NCBI RefSeq assembly: GCF_910592395.1
Contig: NC_088324.1
Span: 15,900,953-15,960,952, forward strand
Source: Lineus longissimus
Lineage: Eukaryota; Nemertea; Pilidiophora; Heteronemertea; Lineidae
Direction of reading: 5' to 3'
DNA: 60,000 bases
Positions 10,984 to 23,310 of this stretch are shown here, in pieces (within the stretch, counting starts at the first letter, position 1; each line of letters starts with the position of its first letter). The notes below the pieces were generated by a model. The model was given only the letters and a program-made list of their open reading frames with translations, did not search any database and was not told where the DNA came from. The position numbers and the translations under genes were made by a program.

Positions 10984-13562
10984 CAGCCAGCTCATGGCTT
11001 ATTTCCTCTGTCAATACTTCGATCACAAGTTGGCACTTGAACAATACATTACAAATGGGCATGAGGAAGAGCAAATATTGGCCAGCAAGCCTAATGGGCG
11101 TCGTAAACATCAGATAGAGCTGTCAATCCTTGTCAACGCTTTACAAGACAACAAGGGAAACAGAGATAACCGCATTGCAGCATCTTTCTTACGTCGCACT
11201 GAAAAATTATCATATAAAACTGTGTTTTTGACAATTCAGCCCTCGCATTCAGCATTTCGTTTTCAAACAAGAAGGAAGATGGGAAAGCGGTTTCTATTGG
11301 AGAAGTTAGAGGATAGAGAGGCAGTTTGGTGGCGAGAGCATCGATCTGACATCAGGCCAAGATCAAGGCCAGATTTTGGCACAACTTAAAGTGCCGGATC
11401 AATAGACAATCTTAGGCTCCGTGCAATGAATGCAATTTAAAGCTCCACGAAAGGAATGTACAAGGAATGCCCAGCATACTCTTGCCTTAATCGCCCCAAC
11501 AAAACATTACGACTGGACCTCATAGGAACTGCCAATATTGGCCCAACGTAATCAGGGTACTTAACATCAGAATCCATGTCACTCCGACAACCTAAATATC
11601 ATAAATACGTCTAGCCTTATTCCCAATGGCTATAGGACAACGCCGTTTGAATTCTACCGGTAACAGTCAATTCAAATAACTCATGCCATGGATGGCATTG
11701 GTCCCAATTAAAGTCCTCTTTTCTCAAAATATGTATAAAATCAAGAAATTCGCCTTTAGAAAAAAATGATTAAGCCGGCGTCCCATACCCTGTCTGAGGC
11801 GAATTGCATTTGACAAGACAAATTCCACCAATATTCTGAAACTCTGTCTCAATTACAGAACCTGGGATCCAACACGCGTCACATAGGTGGCAGGAACTAT
11901 CTTTACCATTGGGCGTCCCCTTGTTCACAACTGTACAAAAGCCGCCACCCGTTGCAAACGAATGCCTCGGCTTCAGAACCCATTCACGGAAGAAGTAAAC
12001 AGAAACAAACGTACAGACAGCTGTGCGCCCCTTTGAACGCATCTGAACCCCATTCACTCACGATACCAAAGACCAGGGGCGTTTGTAGATAAAGATAAAC
12101 CATCTTATTCCCAGGGGCAAATACAGAACTCGACACTCTCGTCTTCTCCACAAAATGTATGTGAAAATTATCACAGAGACCCGCAATGACCAACGGACTG
12201 TGAGAGATAGATGCGAAGGAAATAGGAGTTCGATAGGTTTCTGGTACCACTGGTTCCATCTGAAAGACTGGGCAGGAAGCCACAAAGCCATACGAGAAGA
12301 TAGAGGAAGACGTACGAGTTTCAGACGGCCACAGTTCACCCAGAGCTCTTATAGAACTGGTGAACCTTGCAAAGCTAGACATTCGTATCCAGGTGATGCT
12401 CAGCCCAATGTTTTCAACAACTTCGACCACTTGGCGTTAACTTTTACTGGTTTAAGAGTCATTAAGTCAAGTCAATGCTAGACTTGCCAGGTCTTGGATA
12501 AAGAACCCCATTGGTTAAGGAAGTTACTTCACCAAGGTCGATAAGATATGGATGGATCTTCATTTCGTATACTTTCCATTTTGACGTCTTCAGTTCAAAT
12601 GTCACTATTTGTTTCACTTCAACTGTTACACAAGCTGAAGTTCTTCATAGTACGTGTTCTCGCATCTTCTGTCTGGCAGTTTCAACATCCCTCGCCGAGT
12701 TCTCCTCCAAGTTCCTTCCTTTTCCGAGTCATTCACGATTTCATGTTCAACCAAGCTTCCAGTCATTCGTGGAGCAAGTGTCATCCTTGAGAAGGTGTCT
12801 GCCAGGGGCGTCCCGCCGTTAACTGATGCCTGGGTTCCAACTATTATTTCAGGCCCAGTTCATCCACTTTTTATTCCCCAACATCTTAATCTTTGGAATG
12901 CAATGAGTTCTTAAGGTCTATCAGCATGGATCTGTCAGCATCTATCAGCTTGTCATCCGTACAATATAACCAATGGCGACCCCATCAGATTCACTCGATT
13001 CCAAACAAACCACCGCCATTTTCTTTCGGTGAGCTCCAGGACACTGATGCCATCAACTACATCATTAGAATGCCCAACATGCCCGAGAACAGTTCCTCAT
13101 GGTCGATGATATAGCATCAGGCAGTATCCTAGTATTTCCTACTAGCACCACTCTCTGTAGACTCGGGCTACTTCACATTTACTCGATATCGCAATGCCCA
13201 TCATAAGGACATTCCCTTGATGGCTGACGACCGAGAAGTCTGACCAGAGCACACACCATTACCCACACCATTGAATCAAAAACTATGGGAGAATGGAAAC
13301 CGCGCTAACGAGATACTTAACCTGCTAAAGGCAGAAAAAGGAAGAACAAGAGAAACTGAAGAGGAACAACATGCTAAGAGGACGTGCATGCACCAGAATG
13401 GAACTAAAAGGTTTTCTGGTAGTATAAAGAGCATGTGCAAGCGGAGTGAGTCAGCTGGATCTGCTTGCATGACCCAGAACTGTCATGTGGACAATTTACA
13501 TGAGGGAGAACTGATATTCGTTCTGCCTCAGCCGGCGACTGAGAGAGGACAGCACATTTTGT
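10984..13562. other. Gene-free stretch with decayed repeats
   Basis: The phrase GGCACAATGTAA (or GCACAACTTAAAG) followed by a variable stretch and a CAATGAATGC motif recurs at about 10685, 10800 and 11378, suggesting a long-period decayed repeat. Open frames of 80-148 codons on both strands at 11.8-13.1 kb overlap each other, match no family I know and look like chance or transposon remains. Confidence 0.4.
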
Positions 13563-13684
13563 TCAGGAAATATCTCGATCGATGGACTTATTATCTCAAG
13601 CGCTCGAGATATTATCTCGAGCGATTGAGTTATTTATCTCTAGCGATCGAGATGATAAGTCCATCGATCGAGATATTTCCTGAA
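13563..13684. repeat. Foldback inverted repeat (36-bp arms, palindromic centre)
   Basis: The arms 13563-13598 and 13649-13684 are reverse complements with one mismatch. The centre is built from further GCTCGAGATA / GCGATCGAGAT type palindromes, so almost the whole 122 bases can fold. It is probably a foldback or MITE relic; no target duplication is evident. Confidence 0.85.
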
Positions 13685-16600
13685 AAACAATTTTCATGTT
13701 GAAAAAAATTCATGTGATGTCCTTTCCCAGCCACCGCCGTTAACGGCATTTGTAGTAGCCGCCAATCGAGGTATGCACACACATAGTTCACTGTGCAATC
13801 TTTGCCTTTTTGTACGCATGATACCACGTTGGCTGGGCGTTAAGCACGCACCACAAACATTACGCAATGCAGATAAAGCCCAACCATCTCTCTGAATATG
13901 AAAACCAAAAACACCACCTCACAATTAAGGATAATGTTTTATGAATAATGAATAGCTTATACGTTTTGCCAGCAGCGGCTGGGTTACCGGTGTATCTCTC
14001 ATTACCAGATACTTTTTAAGGCCAAATCAGGAAGTCAAGCAATCAAGAAGTCAACGAGCTTAGCTACCTTAATTTCGCTTTTTATAATTGGATATCGAAT
14101 ATTAGTGCTGCTAGTTCACATAGGGAAATACAGCCAGCCGACGTGTTATCTTTCTTAGGTTTTACGTTTTTTTTGTATTCGCACGATTCCAAGGATTGAC
14201 TTTTTGTATCAACACACTGTGCATATCGTAATACCATTACAGTCCGATATGGACATTGGAAGGAGATTCAAAGACAATCAATTCTGGTTCGATATTTTAC
14301 GCAGCATTATAGTTGCCAAAAAAACTAACAGGGGTGTTATTGACTTTGAAACACTGGTTGTCAAGACAAACACAGATGTCAACTCTTCAAGACCAGATAG
14401 TAAAGATCGACCAGAGTATCATCAGTCACCTGAGCGAAGCTGGCAACTTATTCTCAGTTTCGAATCACCATCACCGTTCCAGAAATAACCGCTAGTAATT
14501 GTGGCGCTGTTCCACTTTCACATTCAGAAGGATGCCCGCGAATAGAATATAAATAGATATCGTTTGACTTCGAAAGGACAGCAGTAATATTTTGCGCTCA
14601 GGTCATAAGTCATGACTTAAGGATTTCGTATTTACATTTCGTGTAATTGGAGATAAGTCTTGCAAAGATTCAACACTTCAAGATCCAAGGTAGGAAATAC
14701 ACATTTTACTTCTTACTTTTAAGATCATTGTGACGAAGGGAATACCAACGAGATATTTGTCTACATGTCGTAGGTGCCTAGTCGAGTGGAATATGCATGA
14801 CAAAACTGATGATCACATGCGAATGTGCCCTCGACTGGCTCAAATAGGGTACGCAGTTGTTTTGCTGGTCCGTCGTATCGTTTCGGAATAATCGAACTGG
14901 GAATACTTAAGATATCACAAAAACAACATGACTGTGTTTATTTTTGGGCAAGATTACTTAGTTTTCAGATTACCTTTCTAATTCGTACCTCATTTCTATC
15001 AGTTAGCGGTAAAGAAAGTAATGGAAGCACGACGGCTGGAAAAAATCCGTTCTTGTTTTTTTTTCTCGTTAGCTCGTCCTTTAGACCTTCTCCGGGTGGG
15101 AATCAAGTACTTTGAAATTGAATATCAGCGTGTACGAGCCGCAGGTGTTATTTAGTAAGATATGAGTTCTATACAATCAAACACTTCAATTCCTGGTCCA
15201 TCGGTGAACGTGTTAATTGGCAAATTGAATTCTAAGTTTCTAGATATTATTTTGTACGGTGCATAATTGCGTTTGGACGGTAAACTATGCAGTAGGCCTA
15301 CAAGTAGGAGAAGGTTGGCGGATTCCCGTTATGGTGGCCCACTATAACCGACAACGATTGTGTAGGGAGAGACAGCAGAAAGGACGTTATATCCCAGAAT
15401 CTTGAGTGACGAGATGACAGGATATACGTCACCAAGGTGTAGGAATAACTTTCTCGTTCTAGACGACGATTGCGTTGATGAGTCGAATCCCGAGAGTCTG
15501 ATCCCACTAACGATCAGGTTGATCAACGATCAGGTTGTCCGGCTATGATTACAAATTGATCCAGAATCCCAGTGGTGAGATCTTTCACACTGGCGAATGT
15601 CAGAATGACACGACCCGGTCGTTAACATGGTATAAACATACTATTTCACCAAAACTGTCACTGTTAAGTAAGAACTTAAAAAGTGCAACAGACTTTCCCT
15701 CGTCTAGTAATCAATGCCAAACACTTCAAATAAATAACGAGTAAATTCGTCCATCCATTTCGATTATGCACTATGATCAACTCTTTCGACAGCCAGAGTT
15801 TATATATTTGCCAGAATCCCCATTGGTAAGCTTTGTCTTGTTTGCAAATGACATCGAGCCAGTTGGGATCACTGCGCCATTACATCGCCTTGACATGGTA
15901 CTTTTTCATAAAGCTCCATGTCGCGAATTGGAAATAGGAGACACAAATTGGTAGTCACCTTAATTTTCTTGCAGCATCTCGATATTCGCGCCAAGTCAAA
16001 CCAGTTGGGTAAGGGGGGCGATATTACATCACCTCCACACTGTAACTTTTTACAAAAACTTGGTGCTGTGAATTCGAAATAGCCGCTAAATACAAAGTAA
16101 CGACAAGCTTGCATTCCCGCGTGATATGAGCGTTGAAATATATCAAACAAATTGATAGTTAACGTGTCTAGCCAAGGCTATTACCATCTCAAAATCTGCG
16201 ATAACACGCATTCGGGCTACAAACAATCTGGCTGCAAATCATATTCGCGGCAAAGAATTTTTTTCAGACGAGGAAATGCATGTCTAGGAGTTAAAGATCT
16301 GCTTTCAATTCAGCTGCTGTGGTGTTGCCTCCCAAGAAAGCACCTCAAAATCGAATCTCAGCGCACCAAGACTCAACAAATAGGTAAACTATAGACAGCA
16401 CCGGCGATGTTTAAAGCAAAATCGCATCTCAGAGCATTAAGATTTTAAGACTTTCCTGATGGGGAGGGCGCCAAAAGTGATGACTTTCGGTCATCACATT
16501 GAGATGGTTGTTGATAGGAAATCCAATTGTATGCAGACTACACCCATAGATTTTCCAATCACAGTGAATAATGGGTTTCTTTTTGGTGCTGAGTTTTCTG

Positions 16601-17584
16601 TCTGCTGTTGCCGATCAGGTTCAGTCATATCAATCCCCAAAGGATAGCCTATTTGTTATCAGCGTATGGCCATCATCCCTGGAGAAGTATCGGGCCGCAG
16701 CCTTCCAATGCTGGCCGATTCGAATTACCATGACATTAATTGCGGTTCTTTTCTTGGTTCATTGAAGTGGTCAGATCTGTGATACTTTGACCTGGCCTCG
16801 GGCAAGGCGTACCATATAACTGAATTGTTAGGTACCTTTCAGAACGGTCAAGTCCGTTACGAGGCGTGTTGTCTTCGGTGAATTCCGCTAGCAACTAGAG
16901 AGCCAACAACATCTATACTTTACTGCAATAATCAAACGAAAACATTGGATATGCATGACCATATATATCCCCATCAATTCTTCTCATATCAGCGTATGGC
17001 TGCAATCCCGAAGGAAGAAGCAGGCGTACTTTGAGCACTAAGTGCCCCAAATTGTTCAAGTTATTAGTTTCCGACAATCTACGCTGTCGTATCAGTCCAT
17101 GACCATACTCGCAAAGGACTTGAGAGATGTTAATGTGCCTTTGGCATGTTCCCTCCAATTTACATTAGTAACAGTTTCTCTATTTTTGGAGAAGTCTCCC
17201 TGCTGTGTGAACATGGAGTGGGCCAACTAGAAGCACTCGTTTGTAACATGCAAAGGGTACATTGAGAGTAGCTATTAATCAGTATTCACATCAAGGATCC
17301 CTCTGAGTGTTTGGTTCAACTTTCAAAGCCAAAAGTTTGGGGGGCTGATGACGTTTCATCATTTTAGGAAGAAAGAAAAACAAGTGAAAAAAATATTAGG
17401 ACTTGAAATTTTTTTTTCCTCTGTAGCATGACAAATTTGCCGCAATCGATGTCTTAACAGAAATCATGGCAGCATTCGTCTTTTCGCGGCAATGAGGCCC
17501 TTTTGTCGGGTTAGAGGGATGAATTTGGTCATTGGGACCGCCCAATCCAGTGGTCGTGGTCTGGGTACTGGGGTGGAAATGGAA
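13685..17584. other. Gene-free stretch
   Basis: No recognisable gene. A short + frame ending at a TAG near 14495 (peptide start HWLSRQTQM) has exon-like composition but no supporting splice phase. The phrase ATCAGCGTATGGC occurs near 16659 and 16987, a weak repeat. Confidence 0.4.
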
Positions 17585-17658
17585 ATTAGAGAAAAAACCA
17601 TTCGGAACGGCGATTCTTGGTCGTCATAGCGGGGTGGTCGCCGACCGGGGTTCCACTG
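17585..17658 (+). mobile_element. Terminal part of a pogo/Tc-like DNA element (3' end)
   Basis: About 75 bases ending CCGGGGTTCCACTG followed by TA match a second copy at 29976-30049 with about 85 percent identity. The ending is the reverse complement of CAGTGGAACCCC, the start of the piece at 42669. The TA next to the terminus fits TA-target elements. No transposase or partner terminus is seen nearby. Confidence 0.65.
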
Positions 17659-17660
17659 TA

Positions 17661-19073
17661 CAAAAAATCTGCTTCGATTCGTCTAATCTCTTAGTGAAAT
17701 TGCTGTCATCCTTCGAGAAGCGATCCCCAAGGGACAGCATGAACGAGGCATGATCAGCGGTCGGATTGCATATTCCGTATTGCCAAGTTAATTTCCTAAA
17801 TCGCCCTGACAAAAATGATAAATGACTGCACGCATTATAAGTTGATGGTTTGATCAAAAAAAAGCTAGTGTTTGCACAACATGGCAAACTGCTCGCCATC
17901 GCAGTCAAAGTTCTACAACTCTAAACTAGGAGCCATCGAAACTATTTTTTACGACTTCATTAGAAAATGATGTACGAGTGGCATATATTTTCGACACTAT
18001 AAACTGTAACGTACGGATTTAAGTAGTCAGGGAGTATACTAATGGTATCAGAGCAGTGATGTATTGCTCATTTGAGAAAATCTTTGGCTTACTCTAAAAC
18101 ACAATCGGAGAAATATGATATTGCCCGCGGCTTTTAAATTGTTTATGCTTTTTGACGAGTATAGGTCACTTGACAGTTTGTTAATAATGGTGCTAATAAT
18201 ATCATTACTAGTCTTGTTTATTCGCAAGATATTGCCTGCGTTATATTCCAAGACGTTTTGCTAATGTATCAGAGATGTGCAGCAGATGGCTCACTTGCCG
18301 ACAAGGTTTGATATTTCACTGAACTAAGAGTGGCTGACACAACGATGGCAGAAGTGATAACTCATAGTGGGCTTTGATTCTGTCGGCCTGGCTGAAGGTG
18401 AAAGGCGAAGACCTGAAATCAAATTCCTGTACTCCTGATCAGTTTTATCAGAACTGTTGCCCCATATACACAAGTGTCAAATGCAAGTGCGTGCAACGGC
18501 CATGAATTCCAGCTCACGTGTTGGTCTACGCTGTGATGCAGTTACTTGTTGAACTCTCAGTGAGCAGTCTAACATAAGAGCGCCGGGTACTCGTAACCAG
18601 TACCTTTAACAGCACTGAAACCGAGGAAGAAATCTGTGACAAACCTGGACCTATCTTGGATTTTCTGTTTTATTCACTTATGCCTACTTGTCAGAAACCT
18701 CATGTACCGACATGACACAAGAATAATCAAGTGAGACAGTTATAGCAAGCGCATCTTTAATTCCAAGCGCATATCCTCACCATTGATGAGAGACACCGTG
18801 TCAAAATTGATCAAACAAGTAGGATTGAGACAAGTTGGCATATTTTCTCCTTACAAATGTCTTATTCATCAGGTGATACGGAACACACTTGCATTCCAAG
18901 TCAGGCAAATTTGTATATAGAATACCTATAAGAGAGGTGAATTGGCAAATGATCCTTCTTTATGATATAAGAATACTAACGTATTCATAGATTGGCAGAC
19001 GCAGCCGCCAATGTAGCTTATAAATTGTTTATGAGCGTTGACAAGTGCAACATTTGTATTTGGATTGGCTACC
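17661..19073. other. Gene-free stretch
   Basis: No gene, RNA gene or notable repeat is recognised in these 1.4 kb. Confidence 0.5.
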
Positions 19074-19353
19074 TGCTAACTGTGCAGCCCCTTCTGTGTT
19101 GTCGTATCTGACTTCGTGGCTTGAGGGACCAGCTATACTAGCGCTAACTGTGCAGCCCCTTCTGTGTTGTGGTATCTGACTTCGTGGCTTGAGGGACCAG
19201 CTGTTGACTAGCGCAAACTGCGCAGCCCCTTCTGTGTTGTCGTATCTGACTTCGTGGCTTGAGGGACCAGCTATTGACTAGCGCTAACTGTGCAGCCCCT
19301 TCTGTGTTGTCGTATCTGACTTCGTGGCTTGAGGGGCCAGCTATTGACTGGCG
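19074..19353 (+). repeat. 68-70-bp tandem repeat, four copies
   Basis: The copies start with AACTGTGCAGCCCCTTCTGT at about 19078, 19146, 19216 and 19286 (periods 68, 70, 70). They differ by a few substitutions and a two-base gap in copy 1. No coding frame is conserved. Confidence 0.93.
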
Positions 19354-19629
19354 GTGATGTATTTTATTGCTGAATGTTAACGGCCCAGTGCTTTTTTTAA
19401 GGAGCCCATGATGTCAAGGAACGATTAGCCATTTTATCTAACATGTTTCTGGAACCCACAATGCCCGGGTAATGTGCAATATGCTACTAATCTCCCTAAA
19501 AATAAAAGCCCTGTCTCGCTAAACAGAAAATAGTGTTGTCCTGAGACATTAGTTTTTCTGGCTAATGCACGCGGATATAAGCCAATATTAATGAAAATTA
19601 TCGCAGGCCATGTCAATTTCACGTAGTTA

Positions 19630-19710
19630 GGGACCGGTGGGATTCGAACCAGCGCAAAAAAAACACCAGGCAATCGGGTCAGCGCCTCAGACCACTGAGC
19701 TACCGAAGTA
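19630..19710 (-). repeat. tRNA-derived sequence (SINE head or tRNA pseudogene)
   Basis: Reading the - strand, TAGCTCAGTGG (A box) is followed about 45 bases on by GGTTCGAATCCC (B box). The anticodon region carries an eight-T run, and the two ends do not pair as an acceptor stem, so this is not a working tRNA gene. It abuts the 813-bp array. Confidence 0.65.
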
Positions 19711-19880
19711 CGACTGGAATGTGGAGAGCGGTAGCCGGTACATATTGAGCACGGTTCACTGGCAGTTCAATGTGCTCATGACGTGACGAGAGCAAATCTC
19801 ACGGGTGGGGCGGAAATTCGCCATATTGCTGACATCATCGGCGCCAACAACTATTTCTTTTGACCCTGCCAAAACAATAA

Positions 19881-20174
19881 ATGATTGTGTCTGACCCTGC
19901 TGACCTCGATTTTGAAAAACTTTTTAAAAAAGGTCATTCAAACGTTAAATCAACTGCAAAGATAATCTTTTATATCACTGAGGTATATACATACGATATG
20001 TTGAGAAAAATCTGTACAACTATCGAAATATACGATTACTTGGAACTATTTCGGCTAATCACTTTGCCACCTGCGCGACCTTGTCACTATTGTGGCGCGC
20101 TCGTTTGCATATCGCATATAAGAGGCGAATCAAATCTCCATTTCAACATGAAAGCCTTGACGGTTCAGCGCTGA
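19881..20174 (+). CDS. Array ORF, unit 1 (stop lost, extended to 97 codons)
   Basis: This is the unit-1 copy of the array ORF. It starts MIVSDPADLDFEKLF. The stop seen in units 2 and 3 is changed here (TAG to TTG), so the frame runs on through the promoter-like region. Product unknown; it may be non-coding. Confidence 0.2.
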   Translation: MIVSDPADLDFEKLFKKGHSNVKSTAKIIFYITEVYTYDMLRKICTTIEIYDYLELFRLITLPPARPCHYCGALVCISHIRGESNLHFNMKALTVQR

Positions 20175-20241
20175 AGGTGTTTGACTGTGGATCGACTGGT
20201 CACGGGTTCGACCCCCGGTGAATCTGCCGAATTTTTTTTTT
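20104..20241 (+). ncRNA. tRNA-like Pol III cassette, array unit 1
   Basis: In order: TTTGCATA (octamer-like, 20104), CATATAAGAGG (TATA-like, 20115), an A-box-like CGGTTCAGCGC (20161), a perfect B box GGGTTCGACCC (20204) and a run of ten T (20232-20241) that could terminate Pol III. The ends do not form a standard acceptor stem, so it is not a normal tRNA. It may be a SINE head or a small RNA gene. Confidence 0.4.
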
Positions 20242-20692
20242 CTTTTTTTCTTCTTCCTTGTCTTGTTATCTAATCATCCATGTACAGATGTAAACATTTT
20301 CATTATCATCATTATCATACCCCGCACCCAAACTTTTCAAACTCCAGCACATACTGATTTCGGGCGTTCGAGTACATGAATTATGAGGTAGATGTATTGT
20401 TTCAATCATCGCAAATCTGCCTAAAACGGCAAGTTTTCTCAGGTACGGGTACAGCAGTGGCGTGCGTCTTTTTCATTGAAACGACCTCGCACGGCCGGCA
20501 CCGACATATATCGTCGTTGATGATGGAGAGCGGTAGCCGGTACATATTGAGCACGGTTCACTAGCAGTTCAATGTGCTCATGACATGACGAGAGCAAATC
20601 TCACGGGTGGGGCGGAAATTCGCCATATTGCTGACATCATCGGCGCCAACAACTTTTTCTTTTGACCCTGCCGGAGTCTTTCAAAACAATGA

Positions 20693-20878
20693 ATGATTGT
20701 GTCTGACCCTGCTGACCTCGATTTTGAAAAACTTTTTAAAAAAGGTCATTCAAACGTTAAATCAACTGCAAAGATAATCTTTTATATCACTGAGGTATAT
20801 ACATACGATATGTTGAGAAAAATCTGTACAACTATCGAAATATACGATTACTTGGAACTATTTCGGCAAATCACTTAG
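20693..20878 (+). CDS. Array ORF, unit 2 (61 codons, unknown)
   Basis: A small open frame with plausible protein composition (charged N-terminus, then a mixed helical-looking part with TIEIYDYLELF). It matches no family I recognise. The copies are so alike overall that an intact frame in each is not evidence of selection. Confidence 0.22.
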   Translation: MIVSDPADLDFEKLFKKGHSNVKSTAKIIFYITEVYTYDMLRKICTTIEIYDYLELFRQIT

Positions 20879-20914
20879 CCACCTGCGCGACCTTGTCACT
20901 ATTGTGGCGCGCTC

Positions 20915-21053
20915 GTTTGCATAGCGCATATAAGAGGCGAATCAAATCTCTATTTCAACATGAAAGCCTTGACGGTTCAGCGCTGAAGTTGCTTGACTGT
21001 GGATCGGCTGGTCACGGGTTCGACCCCCGGTGAATCTGCCGAATTTTTTTTTT
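20915..21053 (+). ncRNA. tRNA-like Pol III cassette, array unit 2
   Basis: Same layout as unit 1: TTTGCATA, CATATAAGAGG, A-box-like, B box GGGTTCGACCC at about 21016 and a T run near 21044. It differs by a few substitutions before the B box. Confidence 0.4.
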
Positions 21054-21506
21054 CTTTTTTTCTTCTTCCTTGTTTTGTTATCTAATCATCCATGTACAGA
21101 TTTAAACATTTTCATTATCGTCATTATCATACCCCGCACCCAAACTTCTCAAACTCCAGCACATACTGATTCCGGGCGTTCGAGTACATGAATTATGAGG
21201 TAGATGTATTGTTTCAATCATCGCAAATCTGCCTAAAACGGCAAGTTTTCTCAGGTACGGGTACGGCAGTGGCGTGCGTCTTTTTCATTGAAACGACCTC
21301 GCACGGCCGGCACCGACATATATCGTCGTTGATGATGGAGAGAGCGGTAGCCGGTACATATTGAGCACGGTTCACTGGCAGTTCAATGTGCTCATGACGT
21401 GACGAGAGCAAATCTCACGGGTGGGGCGGAAATTCGCCATATTGCTGACATCATCGGCGCCAACAACTATTTCTTTTGACCCTGCCAGAGTCTTTCAAAA
21501 CAATAA

Positions 21507-21692
21507 ATGATTGTGTCTGACCCTGCTGACCTCGATTTTGAAAAACTTTTTAAAAAAGGTCATTCAAACGTTAAATCAACTGCAAAGATAATCTTTTATA
21601 TCACTGAGGTATATACATACGAAATGTTGAGAAAAATCTGTACAACTATCGAAATATACGATTACTTGGAACTATTTCGGCAAATCACTTAG
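21507..21692 (+). CDS. Array ORF, unit 3 (61 codons, unknown)
   Basis: Same frame as unit 2, with one Asp to Glu change. Such a conservative change is compatible with coding but is a single event. Confidence 0.22.
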   Translation: MIVSDPADLDFEKLFKKGHSNVKSTAKIIFYITEVYTYEMLRKICTTIEIYDYLELFRQIT

Positions 21693-21729
21693 CCACCTGC
21701 GCGACCTTGTCACTATTGTGGCGCGCTCG

Positions 21730-21867
21730 TTTGAATACCGCATATAAGAGGCGAATCAAATCTCCATTTCAACATGAAAGCCTTGACGGTTCAGCGCTGA
21801 AGGTGTTTGACTGTGGATCGGCTGGTCACGGGTTCGACCCCCGGTGAATCTGCCGAATTTTTTTTTC
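21730..21867 (+). ncRNA. tRNA-like Pol III cassette, array unit 3
   Basis: Same layout, but the octamer is broken (TTTGAATA). The TATA-like motif, A-box-like motif, B box at about 21830 and T run remain. Confidence 0.38.
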
Positions 21868-22230
21868 TTTTTTTCTTCTTCCTTGTCTTGTTATCTAATC
21901 ATCCATGTACAGATGTAAACATTTTCATTATCATCATTATCATACCCCGCACCCAAACTTTTCAAACTCCAGCACATACTGATTCCGGGCGTTCGAGTAC
22001 GTGAATTATGAGGTAGATGTATTGTTTCAATCATCGCAAATCTGCCTGAAACGACAAGTTTTCTCAGGTACGGGTACGGCAGTGGCGTGCGTCTTTTTCA
22101 TTGAAACGACCTCGCACGGCCGGCACCGACATATATCGTCGTTGATGATGGAGAGAGCGGTAGCCGGTACATATTCAGCACGGTTCAGCAGTTCAATGTG
22201 CTCATGACGTGACGAGCGGGTGGGGCGGAG

Positions 22231-22768
22231 GTTTCAGATTGGTTCCTTTGGCCATTTCCACCTCTCAGTATCAAGTCATCAAATAACTTAATTTATACTA
22301 TAATAAAAGTACAGGTCTTAGACAATAATACTTGACAAAGGAAACTGTTTTTTTAAATTCCTAAAGGTTTGTTTTCCGTTTAAATACCGAGTAGCTTTAG
22401 GTGGTCTATTCCGTAGACATTACATATTAGACCTCATAATGAAATCTGATGGCCCCATGGCAATCATGCTTCACTGAAGGCTACACCAAATTATTTCTTA
22501 TAATGAAATTTTTATGGCCAAAGATAGAACGGTAGTTAGGGATTCGTGTACATTTACGACCAACAGGCATTCGAACAAAATGTAAACCAATAGATTTCAA
22601 TGAAGTATTCCAACCGTTGGTCGACCAATCATATGGATATTTACCTCTGAACCCATTCGCTGCACTACAAAAATGCCTTCAAATTCTGAAGATATTTTGG
22701 GGCTCAACGTACATGTGACGTAACGACTGCTGGTGGGCATCCAAGTAGAAGCTGTTAGTTGTAGATAT
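22231..22768. other. Gene-free stretch
   Basis: AT-rich DNA; no gene or repeat is recognised. Confidence 0.5.
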
Positions 22769-22770
22769 TA

Positions 22771-22888
22771 GTGAGGTTTCGCAACCACCCGGTTAGGCCC
22801 TACGACGACGTTTATCTATTGTGTGAGTTCACCTGAACAATAGATAAACGTCGTCGTAGGGCCTAACCGGGTGGTTGCGAAACCTCAC
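22771..22888. mobile_element. Perfect foldback MITE with TA duplication
   Basis: The arms 22771-22822 and 22837-22888 (52 bases each) are exact reverse complements around a 14-base loop. The element begins GTGAGGTTTCGCAACC and is flanked on both sides by TA (22769-22770, 22889-22890). It is a very young non-coding foldback element that would need a transposase from elsewhere. Confidence 0.88.
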
Positions 22889-23310
22889 TATTTTTATAGT
22901 GTCACTCATACTGAAGGGCCAGCCAGATTTGGTTTACTATAGGACACTTTTTACTCCCAGCCTAATAGATATTGCACGTTTTACCCAATATGGATCCAGC
23001 TTGCGGCTACCAACCAGTTATATTAGGTTACCAAGGGGTCTCGGCAAACCTTCGTCCTCCCGGTCACATGGCGGGCGCCAGGCTGTCAGAAGCAGGCCAC
23101 CAGTTTTAGAGTACGACAACCCAAATGGGGAGGAGGTACACTGGTATTAATCTTATTCCCGTTCACTATTCATGTCATGCTTGTTTACAAGACGTCTTGT
23201 GAACCGATTTCCTTTTTCCATGTCACTGTCTCAACTTCAACTTCCAACTGGTAAATAACTTCAATAATAATAGCTCTAACTTTATTTTAGATATGCTTGG
23301 ACGTCTTTAG

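Larger units (their letters stand above)
19722..22229 (+). repeat. 813-bp tandem array, three full units plus a partial fourth
   Basis: The phrase GAGAGCGGTAGCCGGTACAT recurs at about 19725, 20526, 21341 and 22153, and whole units are about 95-97 percent identical. Each full unit holds, in order, a 61-codon open frame, an octamer-like and TATA-like region, a tRNA-like cassette with B box, a long T run, and a GC-rich stretch. The fourth unit stops after about 80 bases. The near-identity implies recent expansion or homogenisation. Confidence 0.95.

Noticed and set aside
11984-12430. 148-codon - strand open frame
   Set aside because: It overlaps other open frames on both strands, with low-information composition and no recognised domain.
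13276-13470. Possible signal-peptide exon for the knottin gene (hydrophobic frame after an ATG at about 13400, donor-like GTTAAG in a fitting phase)
   Set aside because: The hydrophobic stretch is the complement of a purine-rich run, the donor is weak, and the intron would be 4.5 kb; too uncertain to join to the knottin exon.
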